Shown here: positions 1-12,800 of the stretch, in pieces
Numbering within the stretch: position 1 is the first letter of the stretch
How the letters are laid out: each line of letters opens with the position of its first letter
NCBI GenBank assembly: GCA_004009845.1
Contig: RMBW01000170.1
Location: 1 to 42,175 of the forward strand
Origin: Davidsoniella eucalypti
Taxonomy: Eukaryota; Ascomycota; Sordariomycetes; Microascales; Ceratocystidaceae
Direction of reading: 5' to 3'
DNA length: 42,175 nt
Translations under genes and position numbers: made by a program
The notes under the pieces: model-generated
Database searches by the model: none
Told to the model about the DNA's origin: nothing
The model's input: only the letters and a program-made list of their open reading frames with translations

Positions 1-535
1 TGGTGTCCAAGGAGGAAGAGACCAAAGAAGATGGTACAAAGGTGATGACTGGTAAATATGTCAATGTTCAGCTTCAGAGTGGTGAAATCCGTCGAGTAAG
101 CAAGGACGCATGTGCCACTATAGGCCGTGTCAGCAACCCTCACCACCAGTTTAGACAACTGGGTAAAGCTGGTCGTAGCAGACGGCTTAACATTCGTCCC
201 ACAGTTCGTGGTGTTGCCATGAACAGAGGTATGTGCTTTCCCTTTCGTCCTTGTTGTAGAATGACACTAGAGACACTAACAAAATATCAGTGGATCACCC
301 TCACGGTGGTGGTCGAGGTAAATCAAAGAGTAACCGCCATCCAACTTCGCCCTGGGGCACTCCAGTAAGTCTAATTTCTGTCAACATAATGCAGTTATAG
401 TGTGAAGCACAGTATATTAACCTCTAATAGGCTAAGGGTGGTTACAAGACCCGTCATAAGAAATTCAACAAGTGGGTTGTTACTCCCCGTGTTCGCAACA
501 TGGGTAAGAGAAGAAACAAGGCTTCTGATGCGTAA
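1..535 (+). CDS. RML2: Mitochondrial large-subunit ribosomal protein uL2m, 3' part
   Basis: The left edge of the window cuts the gene, so the N-terminus is missing. Exons are 1-228, 291-364 and 431-535 (stop TAA 533-535); introns start GTATGT and GTAAGT and end in AG, the first with an ACTAAC branch site. The spliced reading frame contains the uL2 core: an RRVSKDACATIGRVSNPHH stretch, an AGRSRRL/RPTVRGVAMN block, then VDHPHGGGRGKSKSNRHP, where HPHGGG is the hallmark that lies at the peptidyl-transferase centre, and a basic tail ending NMGKRRNKASDA. uL2 (bacterial L2) binds 23S-type rRNA and is needed for peptidyl-transferase activity. The bacterial rather than cytosolic form of the motifs in a eukaryotic intron-containing gene points to the mitochondrial ribosome. 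Seen: motifs and splice signals. Known: function of uL2. Very sure of family. Confidence 0.95.
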
Positions 536-627
536 AGCAAGAGCTAGTCTTGCGTTTTGCTTTGAGCTTTTGTTGTCTTCTTGTACTTTATAAACTATAT
601 CATTGTTACTGTATCAACATATTTCGG

Positions 628-649
628 AGAAGAGTAAATGCTCTCTTCT
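628..649 (+). other. Perfect 7-bp hairpin in the uL2m 3' region
   Basis: AGAAGAG (628-634) and CTCTTCT (643-649) are exact inverted copies around an 8-nt loop, about 93 bases past the uL2m stop codon. It is probably in the 3' UTR and could be an RNA structural element or simply part of the poly(A)-site region. The role is inferred. Confidence 0.45.
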
Positions 650-667
650 ATGTACAACACGAATTCC

Positions 668-668
<1 letters not shown>

Positions 669-701
<33 letters not shown>
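669..701 (+). repeat. Homopolymer run of 33 A
   Basis: An uninterrupted A tract of 33 bases begins 134 bases after the uL2m stop. It is by far the longest homopolymer in the window. It could be the poly(A) end of an old retroposed sequence, a plain poly(dA:dT) tract, or have an uncertain length from sequencing. No target-site duplication is evident by eye. Confidence 0.85.
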
Positions 702-705
<4 letters not shown>

Positions 706-2022
706 GGGCTTGAATCTTGAAAGCCACACTATTCTCTCATTTCTTTTTTGGTACACAACAGCCGTCATGTCTATAATATCAGATTAGTAGGCAATGTCTA
801 GGACAATAGTCCCTATTTTGTTCGACGGTATTTCGTGGACTGGACCTAAGGGTTGCTATCACAGATGCTCGGGAATGTTTAAAGACTTTCAAAGATCAGC
901 CAAGACCATCCAATATTCTCTATTATTGTAGATAAACACGGTAACGACAAGTGCCGGCTAGGAGATTAACATTCAGGATCGAGTCCCCGAGAAATGAGCA
1001 CATTCAGCCAAGTGATGGTATTCTAGGGAGCCCATAACCATAAGCCTCTTACACTCTAAACTGCCATACTTTAGCTAACAATGCGAAAGTTTGAAACTCT
1101 TCATCTCCGACATTCTTCTATGGACTCTAGAGACTCGAGATATTCAAACCCTAGAGACCCTGTCCCAACGATATAAGGTGAATACAAGCAAAGCGTGGCG
1201 TTCATCGGCGTAGAGATATATTTACTCGACGACCAATGGCAGTTTATACGTCTCTCAGGCCGTATCTACCAAACCAGCATTGAATCAAAGAGTAGAGTGT
1301 GTGGTTTGGTCTTAACGGACAGATAGAATCCATAGTAGCCAGTGAGTGGTGGCTGAGGTTACACAAGCATATACGATATAGACCTAGGCAATACACAAGT
1401 CAATGTGCACTTGCGTATATATTGAATCAGGAGATGCGATGGTATATATGCAACTTTACACCGCATGGTCACCGAGGTATTTGATCTGATTGTCGTCCAT
1501 AAGTGGTTGAGTTTGCTACCGGCTACATCTAAAAGACACTACGACATTTCACTAGATATTCGAATCAGAGTAGGATGACAGGATCACGTTGATTGATGAG
1601 AGCATGGTTAGAAGATGTGTTACGATGAAGAAGAGCCATGAAAATATATTGTTTGTGTATGTCTAAGAGCCAGCTTTCAAAACCGGAGCAGGTGATGTGC
1701 GAGACAGTCAAAAGAGAAAGAAGAAAAAAAGCAGGCAGCAAGATGATGAGAAGTCATTGGAATTGGATTGACACTCAAGCAGGTCGTGTATATAGCAGAA
1801 GCAAAAAAAGATGATGACAGGATATCGTGACTGTAAGAAATTGCCGCGTAAGTGTAGTCGTGAAAGGGTAGCGTGGTGAGTGCTACAGTAGAAGCGAATA
1901 AAGAAGAGAGAAATAAAGAAGATAGTTAAAACCATGCCACCCGCCGGGGGGGACAATAAAGAGAAGAAGCGAAGAGGGTTTGCGGATTGAGTAGCAATCG
2001 TAGGACAAGCCGGTTCGGAGAC
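702..2022. other. Intergenic region, no gene seen
   Basis: Between the uL2m poly(A) tract and the 3' end of the small minus-strand gene. All frames are broken into short pieces of low-complexity character. 1690-1980 is purine-rich on the plus strand. No tRNA, repeat family or conserved motif was recognised. Confidence 0.6.
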
Positions 2023-2331
2023 TTAGAAGGGGAAGGCCTGAATACGGGGCTCGTCCATGCGCTCCTTCAGGCCGCCCCAGTAGACGATAGGGCGAGGCTC
2101 GAGAACACCGAGCTCGGAGCCGAAGACGCGGCGCTCAGCCTCCATGTTCACGATGGACGGCTGGCGGAACATGACGCTGTTGATGGTGTCGACGGGAGAG
2201 CTTGCGGCAGAGTTGATGGAGGACACTGACGAGGCCGAAGTCGACGACGAAGACGAGCGATGGCGGAAAGAGGTGCGCAGCGTGCTGGGGGTCAGCTTGG
2301 AAGTGAGTGACTGGAAGCGAGAGGACTGCAT
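2023..2331 (-). CDS. Small uncharacterised protein (102 aa), LEPRPIVYWG motif
   Basis: An intronless reading frame of 102 residues. The start chosen is the ATG at 2331, preceded by a TATA box about 120 bases upstream; the same frame stays open to 2604, but that part is pyrimidine-rich leader-like sequence. The N-terminal half is Ser/Thr/Arg-rich (MQSSRFQSLTSKLTPSTLRT, then an S-rich run), resembling a mitochondrial presequence or a disordered tail. The C-terminal half holds what looks like a conserved block: VMFRQPSIVNMEAERRVF, then GVLEPRPIVYWGGLKERM near the end. I have the impression that short proteins with an 'LEPRPIVYWG' segment occur widely in filamentous ascomycetes, but I cannot name a family or function. 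No membrane segment is visible. The strong TATA box suggests regulated or high expression (inference). Confidence 0.7.
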   Translation of the reverse strand: MQSSRFQSLTSKLTPSTLRTSFRHRSSSSSTSASSVSSINSAASSPVDTINSVMFRQPSIVNMEAERRVFGSELGVLEPRPIVYWGGLKERMDEPRIQAFPF

Positions 2332-2452
2332 TGTGGCGGTTTTGGGGGCTGAAAGACTGCGAGATGGAATATAACAAATCAACGAGCGAGGTGGTGGAGA
2401 CGGAGATGCCGAGTGAGAGACGTGGGATGAGCAAGACGACGAAGTGCCGGCT

Positions 2453-2460
2453 CTTTTATA
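2453..2460 (-). promoter_or_regulatory. TATA box of the small 102-aa gene
   Basis: TATAAAAG on the minus strand, about 120 bases before the ATG at 2331, with pyrimidine-rich sequence on the same strand around it. It matches the canonical TATA element and supports the choice of start. Confidence 0.65.
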
Positions 2461-2469
2461 AATGCTTTC

Positions 2470-2870
2470 GTGGCAGCAGAGAAAAGAAAACAAGAGACTC
2501 CCTGTGGATTCGCGAGGGATAGGAATGCGTGGAAAGAGAGGCTCGAGACGAGATATGTATTGGACCACAAACGACGCAGCGTAGGCCGGCAACAAAGGAA
2601 GCAAAGGAATGGACGCTGGGTGGACCGTCTAAGAGGACACAGAACTCTTAGCAAATAGGCATGCAATACAGCGGCAGCGAAGGGCGGAGAGGCAGAAAAC
2701 AGAGGAACAATGCTGGGAGGAATGAAGACACGGACAAGGCGATCACCAGGAGCACGTCACGGGCAGAGAAAGCAGAAAAAGAACAGAAGGAGGAGAACGG
2801 CAAAGAGTGGGCGAGATGGACTGGAGAGAGAAACGATATCGAGAATGGGAGGACGGGGTGGTGGAGGAGT
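2470..2870 (-). promoter_or_regulatory. Purine/pyrimidine-skewed upstream region
   Basis: The plus strand is strongly G+A-rich here (CT-rich on the minus strand), directly upstream of the TATA box of the 102-aa gene. CT-rich blocks before transcription starts are common in filamentous fungal promoters, so promoter function is inferred from position and composition. Confidence 0.4.
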
Positions 2871-5800
2871 TATATGTGGCTGTAGCCAGGCTCGGCCCGT
2901 ACTCTGTACAGCGTCGTAGGAGGATTGGCAGCGATCTGGCACTCCTTGGGCCAAGAACGGCCTTCCTCCACAACAGAGGGCCAGGAAGCCTCGATGCGTC
3001 AAGCTCCCAATGCATTGACGTCTCGAGTGACACTTGCTTGAACCAGGGGGCTCTTTGTCTGTGGCCAGGGCTGTTCCGAGATGCTGCTCGAAATACCACT
3101 CCTCATTTACGGGCTAGCAGCAGGACAAGCGAGGGTTTGCGATGGCAGGGCCTAGTCCGACGTCGACATAGGTACATTGGCAGCAGGACCGGGCGACGAG
3201 GCTATTTTGCGGCCTCTTGGTGCCTGCTGATACCAGCCGACAACCTCTGTTGTAGCTGTGGTCTCTACAGCAAGACAAGAGAGAAGCGCTGCCACATTGT
3301 GACGGCTATTGGCTGCAGCGTTATCTGCATTATACCAGTCTCAGCAACTGGCCAAACACTCTTCCGACGAGATTGTCTTCGTAATGTCAAGCCCGGGTGC
3401 CAAGGGCCAGAGTGTGATTCGAGAGTGTATGATCGCCGCATAGAGCAATATCAGACACCGCAAGTGCACAAGTACAGCCTGCCTGGTCTGGCGGTTTCTT
3501 TTTCTGTCAGCGGGCTAGGCCTGCCTGTGTTGGCTTTGGAGGGCGCTGTACTTACAGTGAGAGAGAAAAAAAAAACAAGGAATAAAATTTAATCAAAATA
3601 AATTAAAACAACAAAGCAGCCTTGGCTCTACCAAAAGAAGCCTGTAGAACAATCCTAACTGTCTTGTTTATTTTTTTCTCTCTTGCTCCTGGAGGCACGG
3701 CTGTTTCATAAGACCTCGACGGCCTGGTTCCTGATACAACTTAACCTAAGAACATGTCATATGCACCAAGTCCACTGTGTCCTCTGTCTCCCACACTATG
3801 AGAAATGCACTCCTCGTATGCCATGTCCTCGTGCTTTTCCTTGGTCGAGTCCCACTGCCAAGTATTCCTCTACACTAAACACCATGGACTCTGGCCTGTG
3901 GAGCTTGGCCATGCTGATTCATCTGCCCACCAGATATAGGAAACAATGGCTGCAGGAACAGCCCTGGCTTCGGCGTCATATCCAAGGATAGAAACCAAGT
4001 CTTGGCAGTGTACATGTATGCAGCATTGTTCACGACAGTCCCATCGTTGGGACGAAGCTATGAGGCGCCTGCTTATAGAGTTGCTTATAGACTTAGCATG
4101 CTCAGGGATGGCCTCGCAAAACACACGGCCAAACAGAGCAAGTTGCAGCCATATGCATTCACGTACCTGAATATAAGCGGGCAGGTAGTCTGAAGTACAG
4201 TGCCATTATTTGTTTCATTGGGCGAAGCCATTCATTCCGCTTTGTTCAGCTCAACGGGCACAGCCTCCTCGATATAGATTTACCGACGTATCTATATAAT
4301 ATGTACTCACTCTTCTTACGACAACACTCAGTGCCTTTCCTCAACCCGGCGCGTCAGTGTACGAGCTCACATGATAAAAAGCCGGCTCTGTGTAAGGACA
4401 ACATGCCAAAGAGAGTCACCTGTATAACGCAATGGAGAGAATCTTCACTCGGCTATCTGAGTGAGTTTCTCTTTTCACATACTACTAAACATTTGTGACA
4501 GCCAAGTATGAAATCATACATATATACAACTCCGAATTCCTTCTCCTTAAAGAGGGGTCATTGCTCCTAGAGGTAAAGTTGACACTCGAGCTTAGCCTAA
4601 ACAAGCTTCCAAAGCCGCGGCGCTCTTTTTATTTCCTTTGGGGAACATCTTCATATATTGCTTCTGTGAAAAACACTGGTACACATTAAAATGATTCATG
4701 CAATGGTCGAGCAACTGAAACAGCCTTCTTTGGATGGAGAGTCAGTAATCCTCTTTTTTTTTCAAATGCAAGGCCTAACGCTCGCAACGGTACAGGACGC
4801 TCGAGCCTACAGCCTAGATCTAAATGAAGGCTAGTCGGTGTTATAGAGCCCTAGATTGTGGCAGTTAGCTGCATTCTTTTTTAGAGCTTGTGTCAAGTCA
4901 GTCGACGGAATGTGACTGTGCGAGGCAAGATGATGATATATCATATTTCGTATATTGCAGGGAGAAGTCGGATTCTGGTGACATAAACCGGAGATATAAT
5001 GGAAGCAACACATGTATGTCACTCAGTCACTCATGATTTACTATGGCTTGGTTTGTTCTTCTAGATACATTGTCCAGTTTGTGATAGCTTGCAGCAACAC
5101 CATATCTTTGATTATCAATATTGAAAACGGCCTTATAAATATGTGACATGTACTACTAAAAGAAGGCCGGAACAGAAAAATACATAACACAACTATTAGA
5201 AAAGAAAAAGAAAAAAAAGACCCTGGCCCCTTCCATACCATGTAAGAGTTTAAACTGTTTCGATATCGTGGAAAAAAAAAAACAAGCTTGATATTCCCAA
5301 AAATGCTTGGCTTTACACTTTGAACGTCGGTGTTCCAAAACCGCTCGTGCCCCTCAAGTAGAAATATCACGGATACTACCCCAATCCAACCCATACTAGT
5401 CTACTTATAGTAACTTGGAAAACAAAAAGGAAATCTATCAAACGAGGTCCGAGAGTGCAAAAGGGCAAGCTGAAAAAAAAAGATGAAAAAAAGATAGTTA
5501 TTCTGGCATTGTTGCTTGCTTTCAGATACAAGATTTGTTTGTTTTTTTCTTGTTCACAAAGGTTAAGTTTTTTTGAGTTGACACGCTTTGGAATTGTCAG
5601 GTGTCATGGAACAATCAAGTGTAGTACAATATGTCTCACTATTTATCAGAAAGCCAATATGTATTCATTCACGAACAATGCCGACATACAACTAAAGAGA
5701 CGGTTTCATGTATTGCCATGCTACACTTGTAAATGGAGAGCTTGGGAAGATCATTCTTCTCTGAGAATTTCTCCCAGTTCGTTTCATCTACATCCATACC

Positions 5801-6828
5801 ATCTCGCGTCTGCAGTCACTTTATCTCTCCATGTACATGTACATACATATACACATCATATATGTATATACACCATGTATGTATACGCTTCGACAGGCCT
5901 CTAGTTCGCATGTATCAATATACGCCACAACCACTGGTCTCTTATCACTGGAGACGGCACAGGGTTCCCCTCCCGGCGAGGACAAAAGACCGCTTCCTAG
6001 TCCTAGGGTAGCATGATCTCTGCGTTGTGCCTGAGGATCATAAACTCACGGGCTCGTCAGAAACTCGTTCGTAGCATAACCAACTTTCTTCTTTCTTTTT
6101 ATTTCTTTCCATCTTGCATTAAATAATCTACATAGCATATTTAAAGCTTACCTATATATTATATAGTAGAAAGACTTCGTTCTTGTAATCACCATCAATG
6201 TCACCTCGACTAAACTCGCTACTAGGAGATAATAAAAAAAACAAAGAAGAAAACATAGTCTAATCCTGGATAGGTACACTGTAAAAATAAAAATAAAAGT
6301 CAACATGCAATTTGTATTTATCTATTCAACCTTTTACGTCTTTGCAACTCACACTTTACAGGGCCGTTTATTTTGTTTGAAGTCTGGTGTTTTGAGTTGG
6401 GTGTCCGTGGATTTAAGTTTCTGAAATTAAACACTAGGCCTAAGCTGGACACTATCAGGCTTTCGAGCAACCTTTTAATATACTATAGATAATGAAGGGG
6501 GGACATAGTGCAAACAAGGGGTAGGTAGTATCAGATATCATATCTATCTACACCAATTAAAGACATAATCTTGTGTTTTGTATAAAGGAGTGGTAGGGTT
6601 AACAAGATGACTTGGATACACATAACCCTACAAAGGATTATCACGTGAATACAGCTTTGGGGTTGAAACTTTAAAGATATTTGCATAACATCAATTCAGA
6701 TCTATAGTATAAAAATAGGAGGGGGGGAATAAAAACAAATGGGAATGTCATTAACAAAAGAAGAGCCATCAAAAGACAGCCTAGAATACTGCGTGTATAC
6801 TTGCTACATACATACAAATAATCAGAAT
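2871..6828. other. Long intergenic region, no gene supported
   Basis: About 4 kb between the promoter of the 102-aa gene and the CCH1 stop codon. 2871-3560 is noticeably richer in GC than the rest and holds an open frame (2807-3592, plus) whose composition is not protein-like. From about 3600 on the DNA is AT-rich with homopolymer runs. 5825-5885 is a TA/CA alternating tract. The last kilobase is likely CCH1 3' UTR and terminator. No recognisable gene, RNA or repeat family. Confidence 0.55.
5828..5885. repeat. Alternating pyrimidine-purine (ACATAT/GTATAC) tract
   Basis: Roughly 58 bases of alternating CATGTACATACATATAC-like sequence with self-complementary segments. A decayed microsatellite able to form cruciform structures; no gene association. 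Confidence 0.6.
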
Positions 6829-9800
6829 TTATCGACGTGAATTAGTGCCATGACGTTGGATTGTAGTCGATCGCCTTAAACTTTCGACCCAAACCGTATC
6901 ATCTAAGATGTCCTGCACAGCCGATGACGGGCTGTTAACCGCTGTCATACGACGTTCAAGAGTAGCCGGGCGAGTCTCTTGCACGCTGAAGCTGAATGCT
7001 CCCGAACCGGCGTACTGAGGAGACAGACTATTGGTAGACGTTCGGACCGTGCTTAGTGGGTGCTGCGTTGCGTCTAGACCAAGACTGGCAAGGCCTCCAC
7101 CGAAACTATGTCGGCCACCGTTATCAGCATCATATGTGATATCACCGGATGGACTCAACGGATGATTCCGGCTCATGGGAGGAACAAGGACTGACGAGTG
7201 GCGTGAGTCCATAGCAGTTGACGTAGGACTGTTCAGGGCACTCGAGGTGCGACGTTCGAATGTGCGGAAAGGATCTTGCTGAGCTGCATCATTTCCATGA
7301 TCATCGCTATTAACGTGAATCGTGGGCAATGAGGGAACCTGGCCAAGACGAGAGGCACGACGCATAGCACAATGAGCCTTGAATTTACGAGACCAGTAGA
7401 GGGTGTTGAAGAAGCCCACGACAACACGACGACGGACTTCCTCTTCGACTCTTTGTAGACGGGCACGACGACGTAGGAATTCTTCTAGGCGCAAACTCTT
7501 GCTCTCACTGATGATGTTGTAATGGGCAAGGATCATTAGCACAGACGAGAATGCGATTCCCTTATCAGGGTCAGCGGAGACCATAACTTCTTCGAAGAAG
7601 ATATTGAAACGACGACGGCGACGACGGATCTCTTGGATATCTAGCTGCGCGATACGGGCGTTCAGACGGTTGATATCGATTTCTGTAGATGATCCATAGT
7701 TTGGTAGCGACGAGTTTTGCATGTCATTCGACGATTCACGTACGTCATCTAGAATCTTGCCTACAGAGTCCTCGTGCGAGTAGACACGCATTTCAAAGAC
7801 GCCCGAGAGTTCTCCTAAAAGACGAGGGAACTGCTCCTTGGTGATGAAGCCGGTTCCGTGAGGATCAACAAGACGCCATGCCTCCTTGAAGCGTCGGACC
7901 TCATCCTTATCAAGCATTGCCAGTCCATTAGACCGTTGGTAAACATACGCAAAGCTTTCATAGATTAAAGACACAAACAGCGACATGAAAATGTACATGC
8001 TGAGAATATTCCACGACACAAACAGAGCACGTGACCAAGGCTTACTTCCGCAATCGCTATCGAAGAATTCAGCCTCATCAACACATAGTGGTGGCTCAAT
8101 ACTAGCAATGTCTTCCATGACCTGGTTCCAACCTTCACCACAGCTCATTCTGAACAGCATCATCAAGGCGTTGGGGACATTACGGAAATTGATGTTGTTG
8201 CTTTGTTCCTCACCCCAGCGAGTCAGACTGAAGGTCTGAGTCATGGCAATGGCGTACACCAGGAAGAAGACGAACCAGGTAGCAAGCAGATTGATGATTG
8301 TGCCTAGACTACCGGCCGCAGTCTTGAAAAGCTGGTCTAGAGCATTGTTACGAGGGATGAGCAGCAGTACGATGGCTACAAGGAAAGCCTTGTGAAGTTG
8401 GACATATGTATCGGAATGGGACTTGCTGACGACGAGCGCAGAAGTAGAGATGAAACTGCCGCCGACCACGAAAAGCGAGTATAGATCCCACGAGCTTCTG
8501 CGGAATCTGGGCCAACCGAGACCAACTATGCGGATAAAAACATTGGCCATATACACCAAGTTGAAGCCTAGGAAGATCAGATCACGAGCTGTCGTCCAGT
8601 ATTCCGGCTCAGATCGATACTCGGTCATCAGCAGAATCAAATGAATCACTAGAGTCCACGTGATCCACATATACCAAGCTCCACGCTTCTCGATAGCTTT
8701 CTTATGGCACCACTTGCGCCATGGCTTCTTGACGTCATGGTTCGAGGTTTTCGAAGGGGAGATTTGACGTAGCACTTTACGCAACTCCAGCCAAGAACGT
8801 TGCTCGGTAGTCAGGAATGCGACACCTGTCTGTTCTGTGTAATTGCGCATGAACACAGAGATGAACAGAGTGAGGACGAACACGGTTGCTAGTAGGTTGA
8901 AGATAACAAAGAAGACCGAGTTACCTCTGCGGTTGCCAGACTGGGGCTGGTATCCAACACCGACAATGGATGCCACGCCGTAAGTCACATCGATCCATCC
9001 TTCTTGACTGACGATCTGGAAAAGGGTGAATAGAGATGTGCCGAAATCGTCGAAGCTGAAGTATGGGTTCTTGGCAACACGAGGCGATAGGACCTCCCAG
9101 TCGCTCGAATATGGCGTATTGCCGAACTCGCCAAAGCATTGAGAGAGTGATATGATGCTAGAGTCGCCGTCATTGCACTCAACGAGCTTTCCACTGAAGA
9201 GATTGAGACCGTAGATAGCAAAGGGAATTAACAGAGAGATTGACACAAAAGCGGCACTCAAGATCTTGAAGGCTCCCACGATAACGGAATGGAAGGTTTC
9301 GCGAGCATCATCGCTGATATTAAGGAGACGCAATGCTCTGAGGGCCTTGAAGGCACCAACTGCACGGGAAACAGCACCATCATTGGCAAACACTGTGAAA
9401 ACATAGATTCCGAGCGTGATAAGCACGACGCCGTCGATGAAACCCCAGAAACCGCGGTAGTAAGCATTCGGAGTCCAGAAGAAACCATCTGCGATGATCT
9501 TGATCATGGCCTCGGCGGAGAAGATGCATGCGAAGATCAGATCGGACCAGGTGTACCAAGGACGGCTTCCGTCGGGAATGGGGTGTTCTTGCTGATATTG
9601 TCGTTGGAACAGAGGTGTGACGATGCAGGCGAGGACAACCATGGCTACAATGCATATGTATATGAAGATGGAGAACGAATACAACGCATACTTGTTGGGT
9701 TCAACGCCCTCGAAGCGTTCAGAGCCACGGCCAGGAGAGACCAGGCGTTGACAGAGGCGACGGATAGGGTTTGTCGGACCGAAGATAAATAAGGAGTTGT

Positions 9801-12800
9801 TGTAATGAGGGTGACGTGCGATATACTCTCTTTGGGCACGACGACGAGCTGAGGTCGCCGAGACAGCCTGTTTAGCCATAGAGCGAGGATCTCCATTTTC
9901 ATCAAGAGCAGGCGGATCGAAGCGGATATTAGAGTAGAAAGGGTTGGGCTCTTTACTAGTGAAAATCGGGATGAACTTTCCCCAGACTGAAGACAGAAAC
10001 CCAGGTTTGACATCACCGCGGGATCCCGTGAAGAAACTGGTGGCAGCACTATTGAGATGACCAGGCCCTGGCGCCTCGTCCGACTTTTCGTTGTCCGCCA
10101 GGAACTCTTGAACTACGGCATCTTTGAGCAGCATTTCCATAGTAGCCGGTCCGTAGTCCAGTGGATCACGTATCTTGTGCTTGCGGCCAAGAGAAAAGAT
10201 ACTAGTGAGTGAGACTTGGTTGGACGCCGTGTGACCCAGCTCTTTGCGTTGCAGGAAAGCCTTGACTTGTTCTAATCGCTTTTCATCTTCGGAGACATCG
10301 AAATTTTCTTGGATGACAGCAATGAACATATTGATCAGAAGGAAGTACGCAAGAATGAACCAGCCGATGATGAACATGGAACCGATGACAGAAAGACTCT
10401 GATGGCGACCGATAGATGTGATGTTGTACAAGATATCCGTCCAATTCTCACTGGACAGAATCTGATACATACCGAGGAAGGCATTGTAGATATCGCCGAA
10501 TGTAACATTAACACTTTCGCCGTCTATTTCTTCAGGAATGACACCTCTGAATAATTGGACGGCAAAGATGGCTGTGAAATAGGTCATCATGAACACGAAC
10601 AGGAACAGATTGGCAATACCGGAGGCGTTTCCGAGAACTTGGAGAATAAGTTTGCGGGTCATAGGAATAGCCAAAACGACACGGTAGATACGAAGGATCT
10701 GGAAGACTGTCAACCATCCGTATATGACATCGTTGCTGTGGATAGGCGGGAGAAGAATGGCAGTCGTAACGACAGCTAGGATGAAATCGAACAGATTGGC
10801 ATAACGACGAAAGAATTGCCTGATGTTTGCGGTGAAACGAAATATTATTTCGAGGTCCAGCAATATGGTAGACACAAGGACAATAGTATCAATGATGGTG
10901 GATCGTGTTTTGCTCATATGCGCACTTCGACAAGACTGCGCAACGAGATCAAAGATGATGACTGCTATCCAGAAAGGCCGGGTTTTGCTATAGAGCTTCT
11001 GCAGAGAAGTCTTCTGCCAAGCTGCCCGATCATCAGCGTCGGTCTCGAGATCGTACTTTTGAGAGAAGGCACTTCCTTGGCTTTCAGCCCGAATCACTTG
11101 GAAGGAGGATGTAATGACGGCAATAACCAAGTTAGTCAGCCATAACATCATGATGATGATACCAGCAACAAAGAACAACGCCGCCGGCAGATAGTCGGAA
11201 TTTGTTGTGTAGTACATGATATCAGTGAATGTGTTGGCACTCATCACAACGAATACAAGCTCCAGTGAGTTGAACAAGTTGTCAAAGTTGACAGTACCGT
11301 TATGGGGGTTCTCTTGCTGAAGACAATAGGAGCCGCGAGGACAGATGTATCCCTTTCCGTTCTTGATACCATTTACCAAGTCGTTCAAGCCGTCGCCCGT
11401 CCGAGAGTAGACCCAGGGCATTTTGTCACCTGTTGAGTTGTCCAAGTGACCACCACAAAAAGTAAAGTCATTCGTGTATGAGGCCGTTATGTTGGTTGGA
11501 TCGAGAGGGTCAATCCAAACGCAGTGGCGCATGAGACTGGACTTGAAGCTTTGTACTCCGATAATGGCGAATAGTACCCAGAAGAACGATAGAAGAAAGG
11601 CAACACGGACAAGAAGCGGAGCTGCCTTTTTCAAACTGCGCAAGATGATAGCTGTACCATTGGTGATAGCCACAAGACGAAGGATACGGAGACAGGCCAG
11701 CATACGGAAAACATAGAGGTCATGTCTGTTTTCGTTACCGGTTATACCAAGCGAAAACGATAGCCAATAAGACAGAACTGCAACGAAATCAAGACGATTG
11801 AAGCCATGGCGCAAAAAGGCTCTGCGCGCAAGCTGCCACCGCTGCTGGTCTTCAAAAGAGGCGACACCGGCCATCATAGTGAATGACCGCACAAGAGTAG
11901 GTGGTGCTTGTGAGTTGCGAGACGGCGTAGGGCGGTGATTCTCGGGCTGGAACACGTTGAGGTACTTTTCAGTTATAGCAGCACGAACACCCCGCTGTCG
12001 ATCGATGGAACTATACTCCGGGGCATTGAAAAAGAGACCCGAAACGATGACATGAGCAATGATTTCTAAAGACCAGATGCTGAAAATGATCAAGTAAGCC
12101 CAATCCATGCGACTCTCACCCCAGAATGGGGGACGACCACGACCATTGTCGAATACATTGGGAGCAGCTTCAATGGTAAGTAGAACCAACTGTAGTATAA
12201 TGAGAAGCAGGATAAGCGGCTCTGTTATGGGACTGACAAGCATGGTACACAATGCTTTGCGAATGAAGTTTTCAGGGCCAAATATACCCAGACTCTTACC
12301 CTTCAAAGGGTTGGGCATGGGAACCACCACTCGAGGGCTAGGTATTGGGTCTTCAAACGGATTGTTCAGCTTTTCTAATGGCGTACTAGGCGCCGTGGGC
12401 GACCGGTATTCCGTATCAGTAGGCATAGGCGGAAGTACTGGCGATAGTTGAGGACTGGTACGCTCGTCCCCAAAGGGCATGCGAGACTTGCGGTTCTGTG
12501 ATCTCTGTTGTTCAACAACTTCGGCTTCACCAGACAAGTTGACGACACGCTGTGACATGGCGCGCATAACAGAGCCTGCGCGTTGCAGAGCTCCGGTAGC
12601 CGATGGCGATCGTGAGCGGTGGCGTTCGGAGCCAGTGGGTGTAAGAGAGTTTCCATAGCCGGTGAAGCGATTGGGGCGTAAGGCGTCATCTGCCGAGAGC
12701 ATCTGGGCCGAAAGATGGCCGCGAGTAGGGCTAGTAGCGAAGCTTGAGACAGTATGGAAGCTGTCTCGGTGCAGAGGGTCGATGGGTGACTGTGGCTGCA

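Noticed and set aside
950..1000. Possible tRNA (GGATCGAGTCCCC)
   Set aside because: T-arm does not pair and no A box or acceptor stem lies upstream.
2807..3592. Plus-strand open frame of 261 codons
   Set aside because: Composition is Cys/Arg/Ser-rich with no recognisable motif, no homologous feel, and it lies in the skewed upstream region of a minus-strand gene. Probably chance in a GC-richer patch.
5041..5904. Frames of 117 (minus) and 149 (plus) codons
   Set aside because: Low-complexity Phe/Ser/Tyr translations of AT-rich DNA with homopolymer runs; no family resemblance.
9289..9792. Plus-strand frame of 167 codons inside CCH1
   Set aside because: Exact antisense of conserved channel repeat III; shadow frame caused by codon bias.
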